The translations under genes and the position numbers were made by a program. Shown one piece after another: positions 20,148-31,600 of a stretch of DNA of 64,000 bases. Below the pieces are notes generated by a model. The model saw only the letters and a program-made list of their open reading frames with translations. It did no database searches and had not been told where the DNA came from. The stretch comes from Nakazawaea peltata. Lineage: Eukaryota; Ascomycota; Pichiomycetes; Alaninales; Pachysolenaceae. Where the stretch lies: NCBI GenBank assembly GCA_001599355.1, contig BCGQ01000001.1:623135-687134 (forward strand). Direction: 5' to 3'. How positions within the stretch are numbered: the stretch's first letter is position 1; each line of letters begins with the position of its first letter.

Positions 20148-23003
20148 CTAACAACCAGTATCAAAATCAGATACAAAATGTCTCAAAATATCAATCTTCG
20201 GTTCACGTTGATCTTCGTTATTAATTCTCAAATCCCAATACTTTTCATTTGTAGATTCCACCTTATTTAATTCTCTCCTCAAAAATAACAAAACCGTGTC
20301 ATAAATCATAAGGTATTGCCGAATAGTCTGCACCATACTAATTCTTTGGCGTCTAAAGGTCTCCACCAGGGAAAAAATTGGATCATTATGGAAATCGTCA
20401 GTGTTGGCTGGCTCGTTTTCCTTGCCATTTTTACAAAGGTAATCGATGGTGGAATCGATGGCGCAGAAAGTGCCTGTTCTACCACATCCGGCGGAGCAAT
20501 GTACGATTATTGGGGCGGATGAGTTGGATTTCTTCAAAATCGATTTCTTCAAAGCCACCAATGAAAGTAAATCGTCTTTACGGCTGTAAGATCCGTAGTC
20601 AGGCCACGAAAGTACGTGAAGTTGTAAAATTTCGTGCTCAAATGTCCCATTGATGGTGATTTTCAATCTTCTGATAACTACAGGTACATTTGAGTCTGGG
20701 GTTACCTTAAAATCTTCTTGTTGTTCCAAACACTCCACTGTAATCAAATCTGAAGTCTCACTCTTGTAAGTTCCCGGTTCCCAAAATGGAGCACATTTCT
20801 CAACTCCGTCTTCATTTTGAGCAGTCAATGAAAGAATCATTGGGGACTTATGTGATACAACAAGACTCCAGAAATCTCCAATAGTATCTTTCAATGGGCC
20901 TTGAGTAGCAATATATCTTTGATCTGAATTGGATGATGAAATGTACGAGGCATTGATGTAGTCGCATTCTAAACATTCGTCATGATGAATAGTAGTCAAT
21001 TTAACTCTTGAATGCTCGTATGGAATGATGTCTTTGTATCTGTTCTTGTTACCTAATTCTACACCTGTTGAGATCTTTGGTACTTCTTCTTCTGGGTGTT
21101 GATGGATAGAGAACACCTTCTTCAATCTGTCCCTTTCATTAGTTTCTAAGAAATGGAATTTCTTCAGAATTGAAGCCGATCCATGGTCAGAACTAATAGT
21201 ATTTAACATCCATTTTGGTAAAGTCAGTTTCTCCATTTCAGTGAGGAAGTGAGCCTCCTCAAGGTGAAGACTTGAGTCAGCTTTTGAGGTGAGAACCTCC
21301 TCCATGTGTCTAGTTTTAAATACAGGAACACTACTAGTTGACGAAGGCAATGTGAAACGAGAAAGTGTCGGAGAAGGTGACAGTTTCGACTGAGAAAATG
21401 GAGCCGATGGTGGGAATGCAATGGAAGAACACGACGATAATGGAGATGATGCAGAAACTGGTGATACATTACCAAAAAGACCGTTAGGATTGGTAAGACC
21501 CTCTGGAGATGATAAATCACAATCAGATGATAATTGTGGGAAACTAGTAGAGAAATCCTTGAATCCTCCACGAACAAGAACTATAGGAGAATCCCATTCC
21601 TTATCTTGAGTGAATTTCAAAGCAGTTTTCAGTAATGAGAGTGAAATATTGGACTCAAGCTCTGAACATCCATCGTAAAGAACAACCGTTGGGAGCCCGG
21701 TTGGTCCACAAGGGATTCCATTGACCTCTCCCGACGGGTGGCTAACACCTCCTTCTTTACGAAGTTTGTCCAAATGGCTGGAGAACAACAATTTGTCACA
21801 TTGAGGTAAAGAATCGAAACATCTTTTCAAATCAAAACTTGCTCTTTTCAATAAAGTCGATGAAAGACAAATATTGATCGAGTTCTTGATATGAGATTTA
21901 CAGAATTCTCCGAAAGGACGAACATCAATAATAATCAAGTTCGATAATCCGGTTTCCTTGTCGAAGGTCATGTTACGGAGGTAGTAATTCAATTGGTCAA
22001 TTGAAATGAACGAGGTATCGAGAGGAATTTGGTGTACCATGTCCCTGTTGATTTGTCTGAGGTTTGAGAAGGACGAAAAATTGGAGATATCTTGTGAAAG
22101 AGACATGGAATGTTTAATATGTGGACGTGATGGCGTTGGAGACATGTGCAGAGACCCTTGGGATGCATTTCTCGAGAAAAAGAAGTTCTCTGTTGCTGAC
22201 GTTGGTGTCATGTTCAAGTGATTTGAAGTATTTGGGGATGAGGTCGTTGATGACGAAATAGGCGGAGGTGGAGGTGGTGAAAATGATGCTCCTGATAAAG
22301 AATACGACGTTATTAATCTAGGTGGCTTCATTGGAGAGCCCAACGAGTGACTACTATGCATATGATGAGGTGGTAATGGATCAAATAGGGTATCAGTACT
22401 GTCCATATTACGATGTAAACTGTTTCTCATGAGATGGCTTGGTCCTTCTACTAATGTTTGATCGGACCCGTTCGACTTTATGGAGGATAATGAATTCAAT
22501 TTGGCATGTTGAGCTTCTGATGATCTTACTGATGTCGTTGTAGTGATGGAATCAGAGATCTCTCCTTCAAATATAGTACTAGTAGTGGAATTAAGAGACG
22601 AAGTATGACTTCTTGACACGTTCGTCGTATAATCGAAGCCACTCAACTGCAAATTCTTCATTAGCATCGACAGTTGCAGCAGCAGTACTGCCGCTTGGCT
22701 ATGTTTTTTCATTATATGAGGCAGCTGTTGAGGTGGGGGCAGCAGTTTAAATACAGGTTGAATTTTGGTGACTTGAGCACAGTTTCCAGACTCACGAGTC
22801 TTCACTTCATGTCCCCCATCCGGTTTGCCCGTCTCTTGACATTCTTTCTTTGGCACTTCAAAATAGTCTCCAGCCTTTGAAATATTATGGGGGGACACTG
22901 GAGACGTTGATGATGGGAATTTATAGGCAGGTGGTGATGGTGTATTGGCTGTCGAGGCCGCGCTGGCAGCAGCCGCTGCTAGTGAAGGACCCGATGATAC
23001 CAT
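20148..23003 (-). CDS. Protein tyrosine phosphatase of the Ptp2/Ptp3 type
   Basis: The 951-residue protein dephosphorylates, by family, MAP kinases such as Hog1 and Fus3. The N-terminal half is Ser/Pro-rich and low in complexity. A rhodanese/CDC25-like domain follows from about residue 335 (LIIIDVRPFGEFCKSHIKNS). The classical PTP domain covers about residues 610-930, with KNRYKDIIPYEHSRVKL, YINASYI, WPDYGS and the P-loop VHCSAGCGRTGTFCAID near residue 835, so the catalytic Cys and Arg are present. The rhodanese plus PTP plan fits Ptp2/Ptp3, but I cannot separate the two paralogs. An Ala/Gln stretch near residue 105 contains several CTG codons that read as Ala. The gene converges on YOS1. Confidence 0.92.
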   Translation of the reverse strand: MVSSGPSLAAAAASAASTANTPSPPAYKFPSSTSPVSPHNISKAGDYFEVPKKECQETGKPDGGHEVKTRESGNCAQVTKIQPVFKLLPPPQQLPHIMKKHSQAAVLLLQLSMLMKNLQLSGFDYTTNVSRSHTSSLNSTTSTIFEGEISDSITTTTSVRSSEAQHAKLNSLSSIKSNGSDQTLVEGPSHLMRNSLHRNMDSTDTLFDPLPPHHMHSSHSLGSPMKPPRLITSYSLSGASFSPPPPPPISSSTTSSPNTSNHLNMTPTSATENFFFSRNASQGSLHMSPTPSRPHIKHSMSLSQDISNFSSFSNLRQINRDMVHQIPLDTSFISIDQLNYYLRNMTFDKETGLSNLIIIDVRPFGEFCKSHIKNSINICLSSTLLKRASFDLKRCFDSLPQCDKLLFSSHLDKLRKEGGVSHPSGEVNGIPCGPTGLPTVVLYDGCSELESNISLSLLKTALKFTQDKEWDSPIVLVRGGFKDFSTSFPQLSSDCDLSSPEGLTNPNGLFGNVSPVSASSPLSSCSSIAFPPSAPFSQSKLSPSPTLSRFTLPSSTSSVPVFKTRHMEEVLTSKADSSLHLEEAHFLTEMEKLTLPKWMLNTISSDHGSASILKKFHFLETNERDRLKKVFSIHQHPEEEVPKISTGVELGNKNRYKDIIPYEHSRVKLTTIHHDECLECDYINASYISSSNSDQRYIATQGPLKDTIGDFWSLVVSHKSPMILSLTAQNEDGVEKCAPFWEPGTYKSETSDLITVECLEQQEDFKVTPDSNVPVVIRRLKITINGTFEHEILQLHVLSWPDYGSYSRKDDLLSLVALKKSILKKSNSSAPIIVHCSAGCGRTGTFCAIDSTIDYLCKNGKENEPANTDDFHNDPIFSLVETFRRQRISMVQTIRQYLMIYDTVLLFLRRELNKVESTNEKYWDLRINNEDQREPKIDILRHFVSDFDTGC

Positions 23004-25416
23004 TATATTTTTTAAATTATTAGCTAGTGTAGTCCACTATTTTAGTCTGGTTCCCCAAGTCTCGGTTTCTCTTTGGCCCGTTTAAATAAGAAATCAGCCA
23101 AAGAGATCAAGATGAGATCTAGAATGGTATAGATTGGATAATCACTTCTTTGCGCTTGGATACACCCACTAAACGTGACTTGGTCTAAACCTACCAGTTC
23201 TATCTATATTACAATCTGGGTTTACTAATGCTTTTATCCAAAATCCAAAGGGATGGAGGGAGAGTATTTACAAGAAAAAAAGAAAAGAAGAATTAAGGCT
23301 AAACAATAGAAAAAGTCTGGAATCTTGGAATTTTTGTCCGTTTCGGACTTTTTTTAATCTTAATAAGGCCTGAGCGTATGCAATAGATGCTATTTTTATC
23401 CTACGGGTAATTGAAGGGACCAGGTTGTGAAAAGTTCGGGGAGTTCTCAATGGAGTTCAAGGCTGGTTACAAGGATTAGCTTACTTTGCGTTTGAGTGGC
23501 CCCATCATTTTGACCATTTTTCCAAATCTGATACCCATTTCCCCTTCTTGTATAATTTGTGATGTTCTGTATGCACACAACGGATTTATTACGATGTGAG
23601 AAGATTCGCAGTACTTTTTTTTTCTCTGACCGATTTCCATCCGAATGATTGTCTATTAAAGAGCAAACTAAATTTCATTCAGACAAGATGTCTTACAAAT
23701 ATGGTTGTCAAAATAAAATTAGCATCGTCCCCATCTTTCGACTGTATCAAAATTATTCAAAGTTATCCCTCGTATAGACCTCGTTTTGAGACCCTCGTTT
23801 TCAGTTCTCGATTCAGCCCCCAATCTACAATAATTTCGAGGCCCTTTGTCTTCTCCTTATTTTGCCTTGAGTGTGCGCGCTGTTTTTGGGGTGCCTTTGT
23901 AATTTATCATGTGCAAGTATAAGAAAAAAGATATGTTACGTCATACAATTATCAACAAATTATCAATTTGTGCTTAATTTTTTCGTAATCCAATTTTAAT
24001 TTAAATTAAGAGCACATACACACTTGCGTTTGATATTGACATGTAATATCAAATGAGGTATAATCATGCTGTAGCGAGCATTGACATGACCTCTAACTAT
24101 ACAGTTTCATCTAATTTTAGAATCTTTCACATGGAACCATCTTCACCACAACTTTACCAGTTGTCAATAACCCCAGAAGATTGCCGATCTGTCGGTGGTG
24201 TCTTATAGTTTCTATTTTCTTTATACTCGAAGTTAATAATTAGATCTAGAACTGCAAACTTTAGAGAATAATTAAGCATATACTAGGGGTCGGTAGAACT
24301 ATTGGTGGAAACCCGAGCAAAATAACTCATATTCACATATTTTTTTAACCTGCAGAATTTTTTCCTTTTGCGTAGAAGCATTCCCCTTCGCAGAAGGATA
24401 AACAGGTTGAAGATCCGCTCCTATAGTAAAAGAAGGTCGAAGAATGATGGTCAATGCATTCGCCTTGACATACACAGAGGAATAGAGTGTTAAAGCCTAC
24501 AACTTGACAGTTGCCAACAGACCTATTCAAGCCTGACAGGGATGTACAAGCACCACAACTTATTTATAGAATTTATTTTGACATTTGAAACATTAGAATT
24601 CTAGAATTTGATGCCAGTAATACCTTAGGTATAGTGTCTGAAAGCAACTTGGATACCGGAAATACCTAGAAGGGGAATTCTTACTATTCATTAAGGTGTA
24701 TCTAACCAGTCTTGAGTTTTTAAAAAATACCTCAAACCATTCCAGAATATATAGCAGATCATATTGTAAAAGATAATAGATAAAAATGTATTAAGAGGCG
24801 CGTTTCCAAACTAGGATGATACTAAGTTGTACATCTCTACCCAATACGATCGTACAAGTAAACAGATGGTCTCTATTGAACAATAACCAAACCCCTGGAG
24901 CAGCACAAAATTTAAGATCAGGCAGCACCAATGTTTATTTGTAAATGACCCAAGCGTAAATATGTGGAGGAACATTTGTTAACCTTTGTTAATTTTTTTG
25001 GTCCCGCATTTAATACAGCAAAACACTATAAACACATACGCGATGAGCCGTTCTCTGTGTTAGGACACCTGCTGTTCAACCAATTTAAGACCGGAGCCGC
25101 TACTCAAATTGGCCGTATCCATGATAAAAATCACGCGCTTCTCTGGATCAATCTGGTGAGATCCCCCACCTCACACTATTTTGCCTCCATATTTTCCCCT
25201 TTTCTGTAAGTTGTTCACCGGAGATGACGAAACTCTTGGCGCCGGTTTTATGCTGCTTATTTTCCTTCCCCAACGTCTCAAGACGGCGCAAACTTTACTT
25301 TTTCGTAAAACGATAAATTGCATTATAGCAGGTGGTTGGAGCCACAGTTTGAATTTTGTGCACGACCTTCAATGTTTATATACACGATGCTTATATAGTG
25401 AAGGGATGAGGAAATA
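23004..25416. other. Gene-poor 2.4-kb interval
   Basis: This interval lies upstream of the tyrosine-phosphatase gene and downstream (3' side) of the zinc-knuckle gene. The first ~500 bp should hold the phosphatase promoter. The open frames here are short and without family motifs. The exception is a cysteine-rich frame on the minus strand (24345-24563), listed separately. No tRNA B-box, LTR end pair or TACTAAC-bounded spliced gene was found. Confidence 0.6.
24345..24563 (-). other. Unrecognised cysteine-rich open frame
   Basis: An open minus-strand segment of about 72 codons contains nine cysteines. They are arranged as SCGAC, GNC, LCVCQGEC, STC and SFCEGEC, with two related C-x-GEC blocks about 25 residues apart. 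It has no ATG of its own and no visible signal peptide, so it may be a downstream exon, a remnant, or chance. The spacing of cysteines looks like a small disulfide-rich secreted domain, but I recognise no family. The nearest genes are more than 0.8 kb away. Confidence 0.35.
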
Positions 25417-25878
25417 CTAGGCTCCTATAACTCGCTTCGGACATGTAGCCCTACTATGACCCTCTTGGTTGCAATAGGAGCATGCATATTTCTTCTTCTT
25501 TTTCTTTGTCCTCGTATTTGTCGGATTTGTGGCCAGTATAGTGTCATTTGGTGGAGTCTCTGGCTCCAGTAGTACTACCAGCTCTGGACTGGTCTTGTCA
25601 CCAAGGGGTACGACCAAATACTCTCTGCCTTCTTCATCTTTCCATATGCTTTGTTCTTTATTCACAATTCTCAATTGTAATTCAGATGACTCCGCAATAT
25701 TCTCGGTAGTCACTGTCTTATTCTCTCTCAGCTTTAGCACCTCATCAAGCAGCAGTATCTTCTTATTGTATTCTGCTTTGTACTCATCAAGAGTCTTGGA
25801 CTTCTCCAGGTATTTCAAGGACAACTCCTCGATACTTTTCAAGAACTTTGAATATTCTTCCGGGAGTTTTGTCAGCAT
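25417..25878 (-). CDS. Small CCHC zinc-knuckle protein, function unknown
   Basis: The 153-residue protein begins with a predicted coiled coil of about 55 residues (LPEEYSKFLKSIEELSLKYL and after). An acidic middle with EDEEGREYLVVPL-like composition follows. It ends with a Lys-rich stretch running into one zinc knuckle, CSYCNQEGHSRATC (C-x2-C-x4-H-x4-C), near residues 134-147. Such knuckles bind RNA or single-stranded nucleic acid in splicing and RNA-surveillance factors. I do not recognise the protein. A single-knuckle gag-derived origin is conceivable, but nothing else of a retroelement is nearby. It is divergent from RRN10, with 108 bp between the starts. Confidence 0.7.
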   Translation of the reverse strand: MLTKLPEEYSKFLKSIEELSLKYLEKSKTLDEYKAEYNKKILLLDEVLKLRENKTVTTENIAESSELQLRIVNKEQSIWKDEEGREYLVVPLGDKTSPELVVLLEPETPPNDTILATNPTNTRTKKKKKKYACSYCNQEGHSRATCPKRVIGA

Positions 25879-25986
25879 TTCCAGTTCACCTCATCTCATA
25901 ACAGAAACTTTTAACTAACTAAAAGTAAGAGAAAAAATTTCATACTTTAAATCATTGATTTGTAGATTGAGCTGGACTGAGATCAA

Positions 25987-26442
25987 ATGGTGAAACCAAA
26001 AAGAGATCGAATCAACCTTCAAAGAGGAACTAACACTACTAAGAAGTCCTTGAATGTGTTTGATGCCTGTGAAGGCAAGTACACGGTAGGACCTGAATCT
26101 CGTAAGACCAAACTTCTGTTCGATGAATTGTTACTGCGAGACTTGAAAACATGGCAGACTTTTGAGGAAGTGCCGGTGCGACACAGGGACGAGATAGAGT
26201 TGCCTGATAACGATTTATTGAAGGCTATTCATTACATGATGGCTGTTAAGGCGAAAAGGGTGCTAGGAGATGGAGGCGAAAGGAGACCTCTGGCTTCAAA
26301 ATTCATGGATGAGTCGTCTTTGATCCTGTTGGGGCTCATTATAGAAGGAATGGTGCGGGAGCAGACCAAAGGGGACGTTTTCGGATTGTATATGAAGGAG
26401 AAGGGTGAAAATAATGGAGAACAACGGACTGAAAATATATAG
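25987..26442 (+). CDS. RRN10: RNA polymerase I upstream activation factor subunit Rrn10
   Basis: Rrn10 is part of the upstream activation factor (UAF) that binds the rDNA promoter and commits Pol I. The 151-residue protein resembles S. cerevisiae Rrn10 (145 residues) as I recall it. It has the DLLKAIHYM block near residue 76 (compare DLRVVHYYA) and FMDESSLI-x-LGLIIEGMV near 107-124 (compare FDETSLITLGLLIEKWV). The variable position x is a CTG codon (26326-26328), where Ala fits the small residue of the relatives better than Leu. The basic N-terminus (KPKRDRINLQR) is longer than in S. cerevisiae. The call rests on two motifs and length. Confidence 0.75.
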   Translation: MVKPKRDRINLQRGTNTTKKSLNVFDACEGKYTVGPESRKTKLLFDELLLRDLKTWQTFEEVPVRHRDEIELPDNDLLKAIHYMMAVKAKRVLGDGGERRPLASKFMDESSLILLGLIIEGMVREQTKGDVFGLYMKEKGENNGEQRTENI

Positions 26443-26575
26443 TGGTATACGGTTTAATGATAATAAATAAATTGATAATAAATAATAAATAAAGGTGCTA
26501 GATAACTAACGAATAGCCAGTGTACTAGCAATAAATAAGTAATAAATAGATGAAGTTATGAACAAATTGACTTTA

Positions 26576-26960
26576 TCATTGTTTCTCGTTGTATTTCTTT
26601 GCCGCGTCGTTCCATCTCTTAATGGTATCCTCATCAAACTCTTTAGTCTTATCGTATACACCAGCTTCACTTAAGAAATACAACAGGACGGTTCCTACTG
26701 CCAAAATTCCCAGACCCACCATTGTGTTCAGTCTCCAATTGACAGGATTATGATTCCAACCACCAGTAGGTGAAGAATACCACTACATTTGTATGTTAGT
26801 ATTTAATTGGGGTCCTTATAAGTACTCCAAATCTACCCGAAGAGAGGAAATAACTCACCTTTGGTGGTACGTAATGATGTGATGATCCCTATTATTTGTT
26901 AGTAATTCTTGTTCTATTCACTAATAAGACTGTCTAGCACTGTGACAGCTCACTTACCAT
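26576..26960 (-). CDS. Small single-pass mitochondrial-type protein, probable complex I accessory subunit (3 exons)
   Basis: Splicing joins exons 26960-26958 (ATG alone), 26888-26859 and 26782-26576. The introns of 69 and 76 nt both have GT...TACTAAC...TAG signals. The 79-residue product reads MGSSHHYVPPKWYSSPTGGW at the start. After this come NHNPVNWRANT, a hydrophobic helix (VGAGILAVGTVALYFLS) and a charged C-terminus (DTIKRWNDAAKKYNEKQ). The P-x-GGW-x3-P-x2-W-x2-NT motif before one helix is found in small fungal inner-membrane proteins. I believe these are respiratory complex I accessory subunits, but I cannot name the subunit. Three CTG codons in the motif and helix read as Ala. The gene structure is firm; the function is tentative. 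Confidence 0.8.
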
Positions 26961-27253
26961 TGCAATATACGATGGATTGTTTATCCTTGATGAACTCCTT
27001 TCCTCTCAAATCATCAAGACACCCCACATTTTTTAAACCCCTCGTTATAGTTCGCGGTTATGACAGAAACACGGGCAAATAATAAACTCGATTACCCAAC
27101 TAGGAAGTCATAATCTCTCGTGCGAGGCCATATTTTAGTAGTGCACAAACATACAAAAACGAAAAATTTTTTCAGCAAAATTCTTTCTATATGTGAATTA
27201 ATTTTGAGAATTGAAGATTGAAGAGGAACTGATTGAAACAGCGGGAGTCAAGA

Positions 27254-28324
27254 ATGAGTGCGATAATACGTTTCGGAGGTAGAAAAGGTCTCTCGAGTGT
27301 ATTAGTTAGTAGAAGAAGCTTGGCTACTGTCACTAATGGACTGGGAGCCGAGTTATCGGAGACCAAAAAAGTTTATAGAACACCCAAGAAATTGGATGAT
27401 TTTGGATCGTATGAAAGAACATCATTTGAGACTTTGATCTCAGAGGCAGAACTGGAGTTATCTCCTCCATTGTTGCTGTTGCATTCTAGGTTGAATTTAC
27501 CTAAGGATTATGAATTGAGCACCTTGGCTAGAGCATTGATCTGTAGAAATAAACAAGTGGAGAACAAAGTTGCAGACAACCATGGCTTACTGATTTTTGG
27601 TAAGAACTTACTTGTATACTATGTTACCGAGCATATAATGGTGAACTATCCAAGATTGCCGGTACTGATCTTGAATGCAGCTATTCATGGATATATTGGA
27701 AAATTCTCATTGATGGATGTTGCCAAATCTTGGGGTATTGAAGAAGACACAAGGGATGAGATCGATTTATTATTGTCGGATGAGTCTCCAGAATATAGAT
27801 ATGGTTTATTAAAATATCAGGCGATCCAAAATAACCCTGAATCTGGTGTCACAGAGTTGACTAATAGTACAGGTATCGACAGAGCCAGCCTGTATTCGCA
27901 TGCTGTATGTTCGATTGTAGCCGGATTATATGCTCATCTGGGACCTGAAGCCACCAAGACTTTCGTCAAGAACCATATCCTCTCTAGAAAGTTGGATATT
28001 CTGTCTATGTTCGAGTTCAAAGAACCAGGTAGAGAATTGTCAGTCTTACTTAAGAGAGAGAACATGCAACCTCCAGTTGCCAGATTGATCGCCGAAACCG
28101 GTAGATCTTCTACAAGTCCTGTGTTCGTTGTCGGAGTATTCAGTGGAGAAGAAAAATTAGGTGAGGGACAAGGTGCCTCATTGAGAGAAGCTAAGGTTAG
28201 AGCAAGTGTTCAACTGCTTAAAAGTTACTACTTATATAGACCTTTGGATCCAATTCTTCCAAGCGATGACCGCACTGGATCATATAAACCTGCCTTTGTT
28301 GACAAAGGTGAGGTTGTCGTTTAA
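27254..28324 (+). CDS. MRPL3: Mitochondrial large ribosomal subunit protein mL44
   Basis: Mrpl3/mL44 is an RNase III-like structural protein of the mitochondrial 54S subunit. The 356-residue protein begins with a probable mitochondrial presequence (SAIIRFGGRKGLSSVLVSRR). It then has an RNase III-like helical domain (about 60-240: LSTLARALICRNKQ, NHGLLIFGKNLLVYYVTEHI, SHAVCSIVAGLYAHLGPEA) without the catalytic acidic signature, and a dsRBD-like C-terminal part (GEGQGASLREAKVRASVQLL). I start at 27254 because a clean presequence begins there; the ATG at 27233 would add seven polar residues (MKQRESR). Confidence 0.92.
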   Translation: MSAIIRFGGRKGLSSVLVSRRSLATVTNGLGAELSETKKVYRTPKKLDDFGSYERTSFETLISEAELELSPPLLLLHSRLNLPKDYELSTLARALICRNKQVENKVADNHGLLIFGKNLLVYYVTEHIMVNYPRLPVLILNAAIHGYIGKFSLMDVAKSWGIEEDTRDEIDLLLSDESPEYRYGLLKYQAIQNNPESGVTELTNSTGIDRASLYSHAVCSIVAGLYAHLGPEATKTFVKNHILSRKLDILSMFEFKEPGRELSVLLKRENMQPPVARLIAETGRSSTSPVFVVGVFSGEEKLGEGQGASLREAKVRASVQLLKSYYLYRPLDPILPSDDRTGSYKPAFVDKGEVVV

Positions 28325-28617
28325 TGTATATATCGATGAATCATGTATATAATAGATATCAATCGCATAGAGATAGTAGATACTGTATATGGGATTTCTG
28401 TTTTTGGAAGTCAAAAGATACACAACTAACTTTATTACTCAATCTGGTATTACCATATCTGGAAGTCGTATATTGAACTTTATTAATTTGCTCATTTTAT
28501 TTCCCCTTTTTTTAATATTTTGCCCCCTCACCCTTTTGTTTACTTTTTCATATCAATTCGCTTTTAAAAAACGCGAAATCATCCCATCAATTCAATAACC
28601 TTCCAGATATATACACA

Positions 28618-31600
28618 ATGTCGGGGTATAATGGGGATTTGTTACAATCTGTGATTGTAGGAAGTCAAGGTAAGTTCGATTATCGGTTTTCTCATCAATT
28701 GGACCCCCTTTTTACTAACAGCGCTAAAGATATTTCTGCCAAAGAACAAATCCTCACCGAATTTAAAGCTCATGTCAAGAGAGATTTCGTCAATTTACAG
28801 TATGTTCCTAGTAATTTCGAGACATTGGTGTATGCTATGAACAAGTACCCAAACCATGAGATTCATATCCTTGCTTTTTCCACCATTTGCCACTTAGTAA
28901 AGAGAGTCACAATACAGGATCCCACGGTACTTCGATCGTGTTATTCAAAAGTTGTTCCATGTTTGATTCTGCGGTTATGTGATTCCAAAGCCTCGATTAA
29001 GGCGGCCGCCCGTAAACTGCTTCAAGTTTATTGGAGCGCCTGCTCTACAGAGGTTGATTTGATGATCAAACAAGTGGGATTAATCAATGGAGATGACCTG
29101 ACTAAATGCGCTTGTTTGGCGTTCTTGACCCTGATAGTAGAACAACATCATTCCAGCTTCCTTTTCAAGCCATTCACGTCATCGGTGGTGTCATGTTTGA
29201 AAAATGAACCTACTAGAGAGTCGGCATCTATTTTGTTAGTAAGATTTTTCAAGAGTGTGACTTCGAAAGTCGCTAAGACCGATTTAGTGAGTGAGATTTT
29301 GAAACAAAATGTTCCTAAACTGACAGCTCTTCTGTTGTTGGGAGAAATAGATCCATTGATAGTTACCGAGTACAACCAATTGGCATATTCACAGGTTCTG
29401 CCTCCTTCATTTGCTTCACAAGAACCAATACAAGACTCTATTGAAAGTTTCATCTCTTCGGGGCCTATTAAAGTTACCACCAATACTTCAACGGTTCCAA
29501 CGCTCTCCAGACCAAAATCTCATACCAGTTTGAAACCTAAACTGTCAAAACCACGTGTTATCGATGTTGGATATGATCAAATCATGTCTGATTCCTCTTT
29601 GCATTCAATTTCTAGTCATCAGAAGTATTCTCCTGACTTAGAACTGTACCTCAATAAGCTTCATGTTCTTCAACTTGAAGATATTAAAGCTGTAACTATT
29701 CCCTCGGCCCATAAGTTGAGACAGACTGTCGAAGACATGCTTCCGGTGTTTGCTGACAAAGAGACTGAGTTCAATTGGACTACCAGAGAGAAGCATATCA
29801 TATATCTCCGGTCGATTTTACGTGGGAATTCCCCATTGGAGTTCACTGACGTGTTGTCTCAATGCTTTAGATCACTTTGTGAGGCTATTACCAAATCAGT
29901 TAGCTCATTAAGAACATCTTTGTCATCAAATGGGTGTAGTTTAGTCAAAGAGATGGCTATTTTCATGGGTCTACATTTAGATAACGTTACAATTGATGTT
30001 TGTGCGTCGGTGTTGTTGAAATTGACCAGTGCTACCAAGAGAATTGCCTCGCAAAACGCCACAAATGCCTTCTGTGTATTAATTTCAAACATCACACATC
30101 ATCCAAGAGTATTTAATCAAATCATTAACGCAGCTCATGACAAAAATTCACAACCCAGATTATATTCAAGTTCTTGGCTTCAAATATATATGTTGAAGAA
30201 CCATGATCTGTTGGATTCCCATCTTCTTTTGGATCAGTTGGAGAAAGTGGTCACGAAATGTCTTGCTGACCCAAATGCTTCTGTCCGTGAATCGATGAGA
30301 CCTACGTTTTGGTGCTACTATAAGTTCTGGAGTTCTCAAGCTGAAGTGACATTGGGTAAGTTAGATCTGAGTACAAGAAAAGCATTAGAACGCTCAAGAC
30401 CTGCTGATATTGGTGGGGTTGTGGCTCTGCCAGTTCATAATTCACCTAGGAAGAGACAATCCATTAGAGATTTGATCGTAGCCAAGAACAGGTCAGCTGC
30501 TGCCACTTCGACTACACCTCCTCTTCCTTTCCAATTGCATTCAAGAGCTCATAGTAATAGTAGCCAGTCAAGTAAAGAGCTTGGAAGGCCAATCAGAGTT
30601 GGATCTTCAGGATCTCTGAGTGGAAGACGTATCCCATCATTGAAATCTGCTGGAGTAACCTCCAAACTGAGTCTGAGACTGACGAGCCTGGGATCTAGCA
30701 GTAGTATCAAGGAGATTTTCAATCGTACACCAAGTAATGAACCAGAGGTTGAGGCTCCTACTTCAGAAGAGCCAGTAAAGTCGGAGATTACGACAGAATC
30801 ACCAGTAGTGTCTCATGAATTAAACTCGTCGCCATTACCTCAGCCTCAGCCTCAACCTCAAGATGATATGATCATCAAGCTTCTTAGATCTGAGTCTCAG
30901 GAGATGAGATCAGAAGCTATCTCTATGCTCAGATACGCATTCCTTAGCAACGAAGATATCGATGACAGTGTGAATGATTTGCTTGACTCGGTCAGTATCA
31001 ACGACCCACAATTAATGAAGCCGCTCTTTGATTTCGATATCCTTCCAGATACCGCAAAACATCTCAGCAAGGATAATTTATTACGTTCACTCATTGTGTG
31101 TCATTCCAAGGGACAGTCAGACTTCGATTTATCAATTGACGATCAATTAGTCCATATTTTGGTTGAAGTATTGACGATCGACGAGTTCTATTCATTGTCT
31201 GTGGACTTGATTAACATCACCAATAACACTTCGCTTGTAGTCAACGACAAATTGAAGATGCAATTCATGAGATTCAAGACCCATTTGTATGCTTTTGCCA
31301 ATAGGATCTTGAGGAAGACTGTTCAATTGTATCCTATCACAGACCAGTTATTTAGTAGACTCTTAAGTGCATTATTTGCTTCGTTTGAGTTCTTTGAGTC
31401 TCTTGATTCGGATGATGAGACAAGGGATTATCGTGATTTACTTCAGGAAGCATATGAAATGAAGCCAGATTTATTCGAAAGATCATTAGCTCTCTTCGGA
31501 AATGACGTTTCAGTAGCTGTGATGTCTTTCTGCTCTATCAATAGAATCGAGAAAACACAGTCGATCGATTCTGTAGATATTGTTATGGACGATCCTAGTG

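Noticed and set aside
23596-23922. 108-codon open frame upstream of the phosphatase gene
   Set aside because: It shows no motif, has poor codon pattern and lies in a probable promoter.
23004-25416. Centromere in one of the three large gaps
   Set aside because: No inverted repeats, strong AT core or known centromere motif was seen; sequence alone cannot support it.
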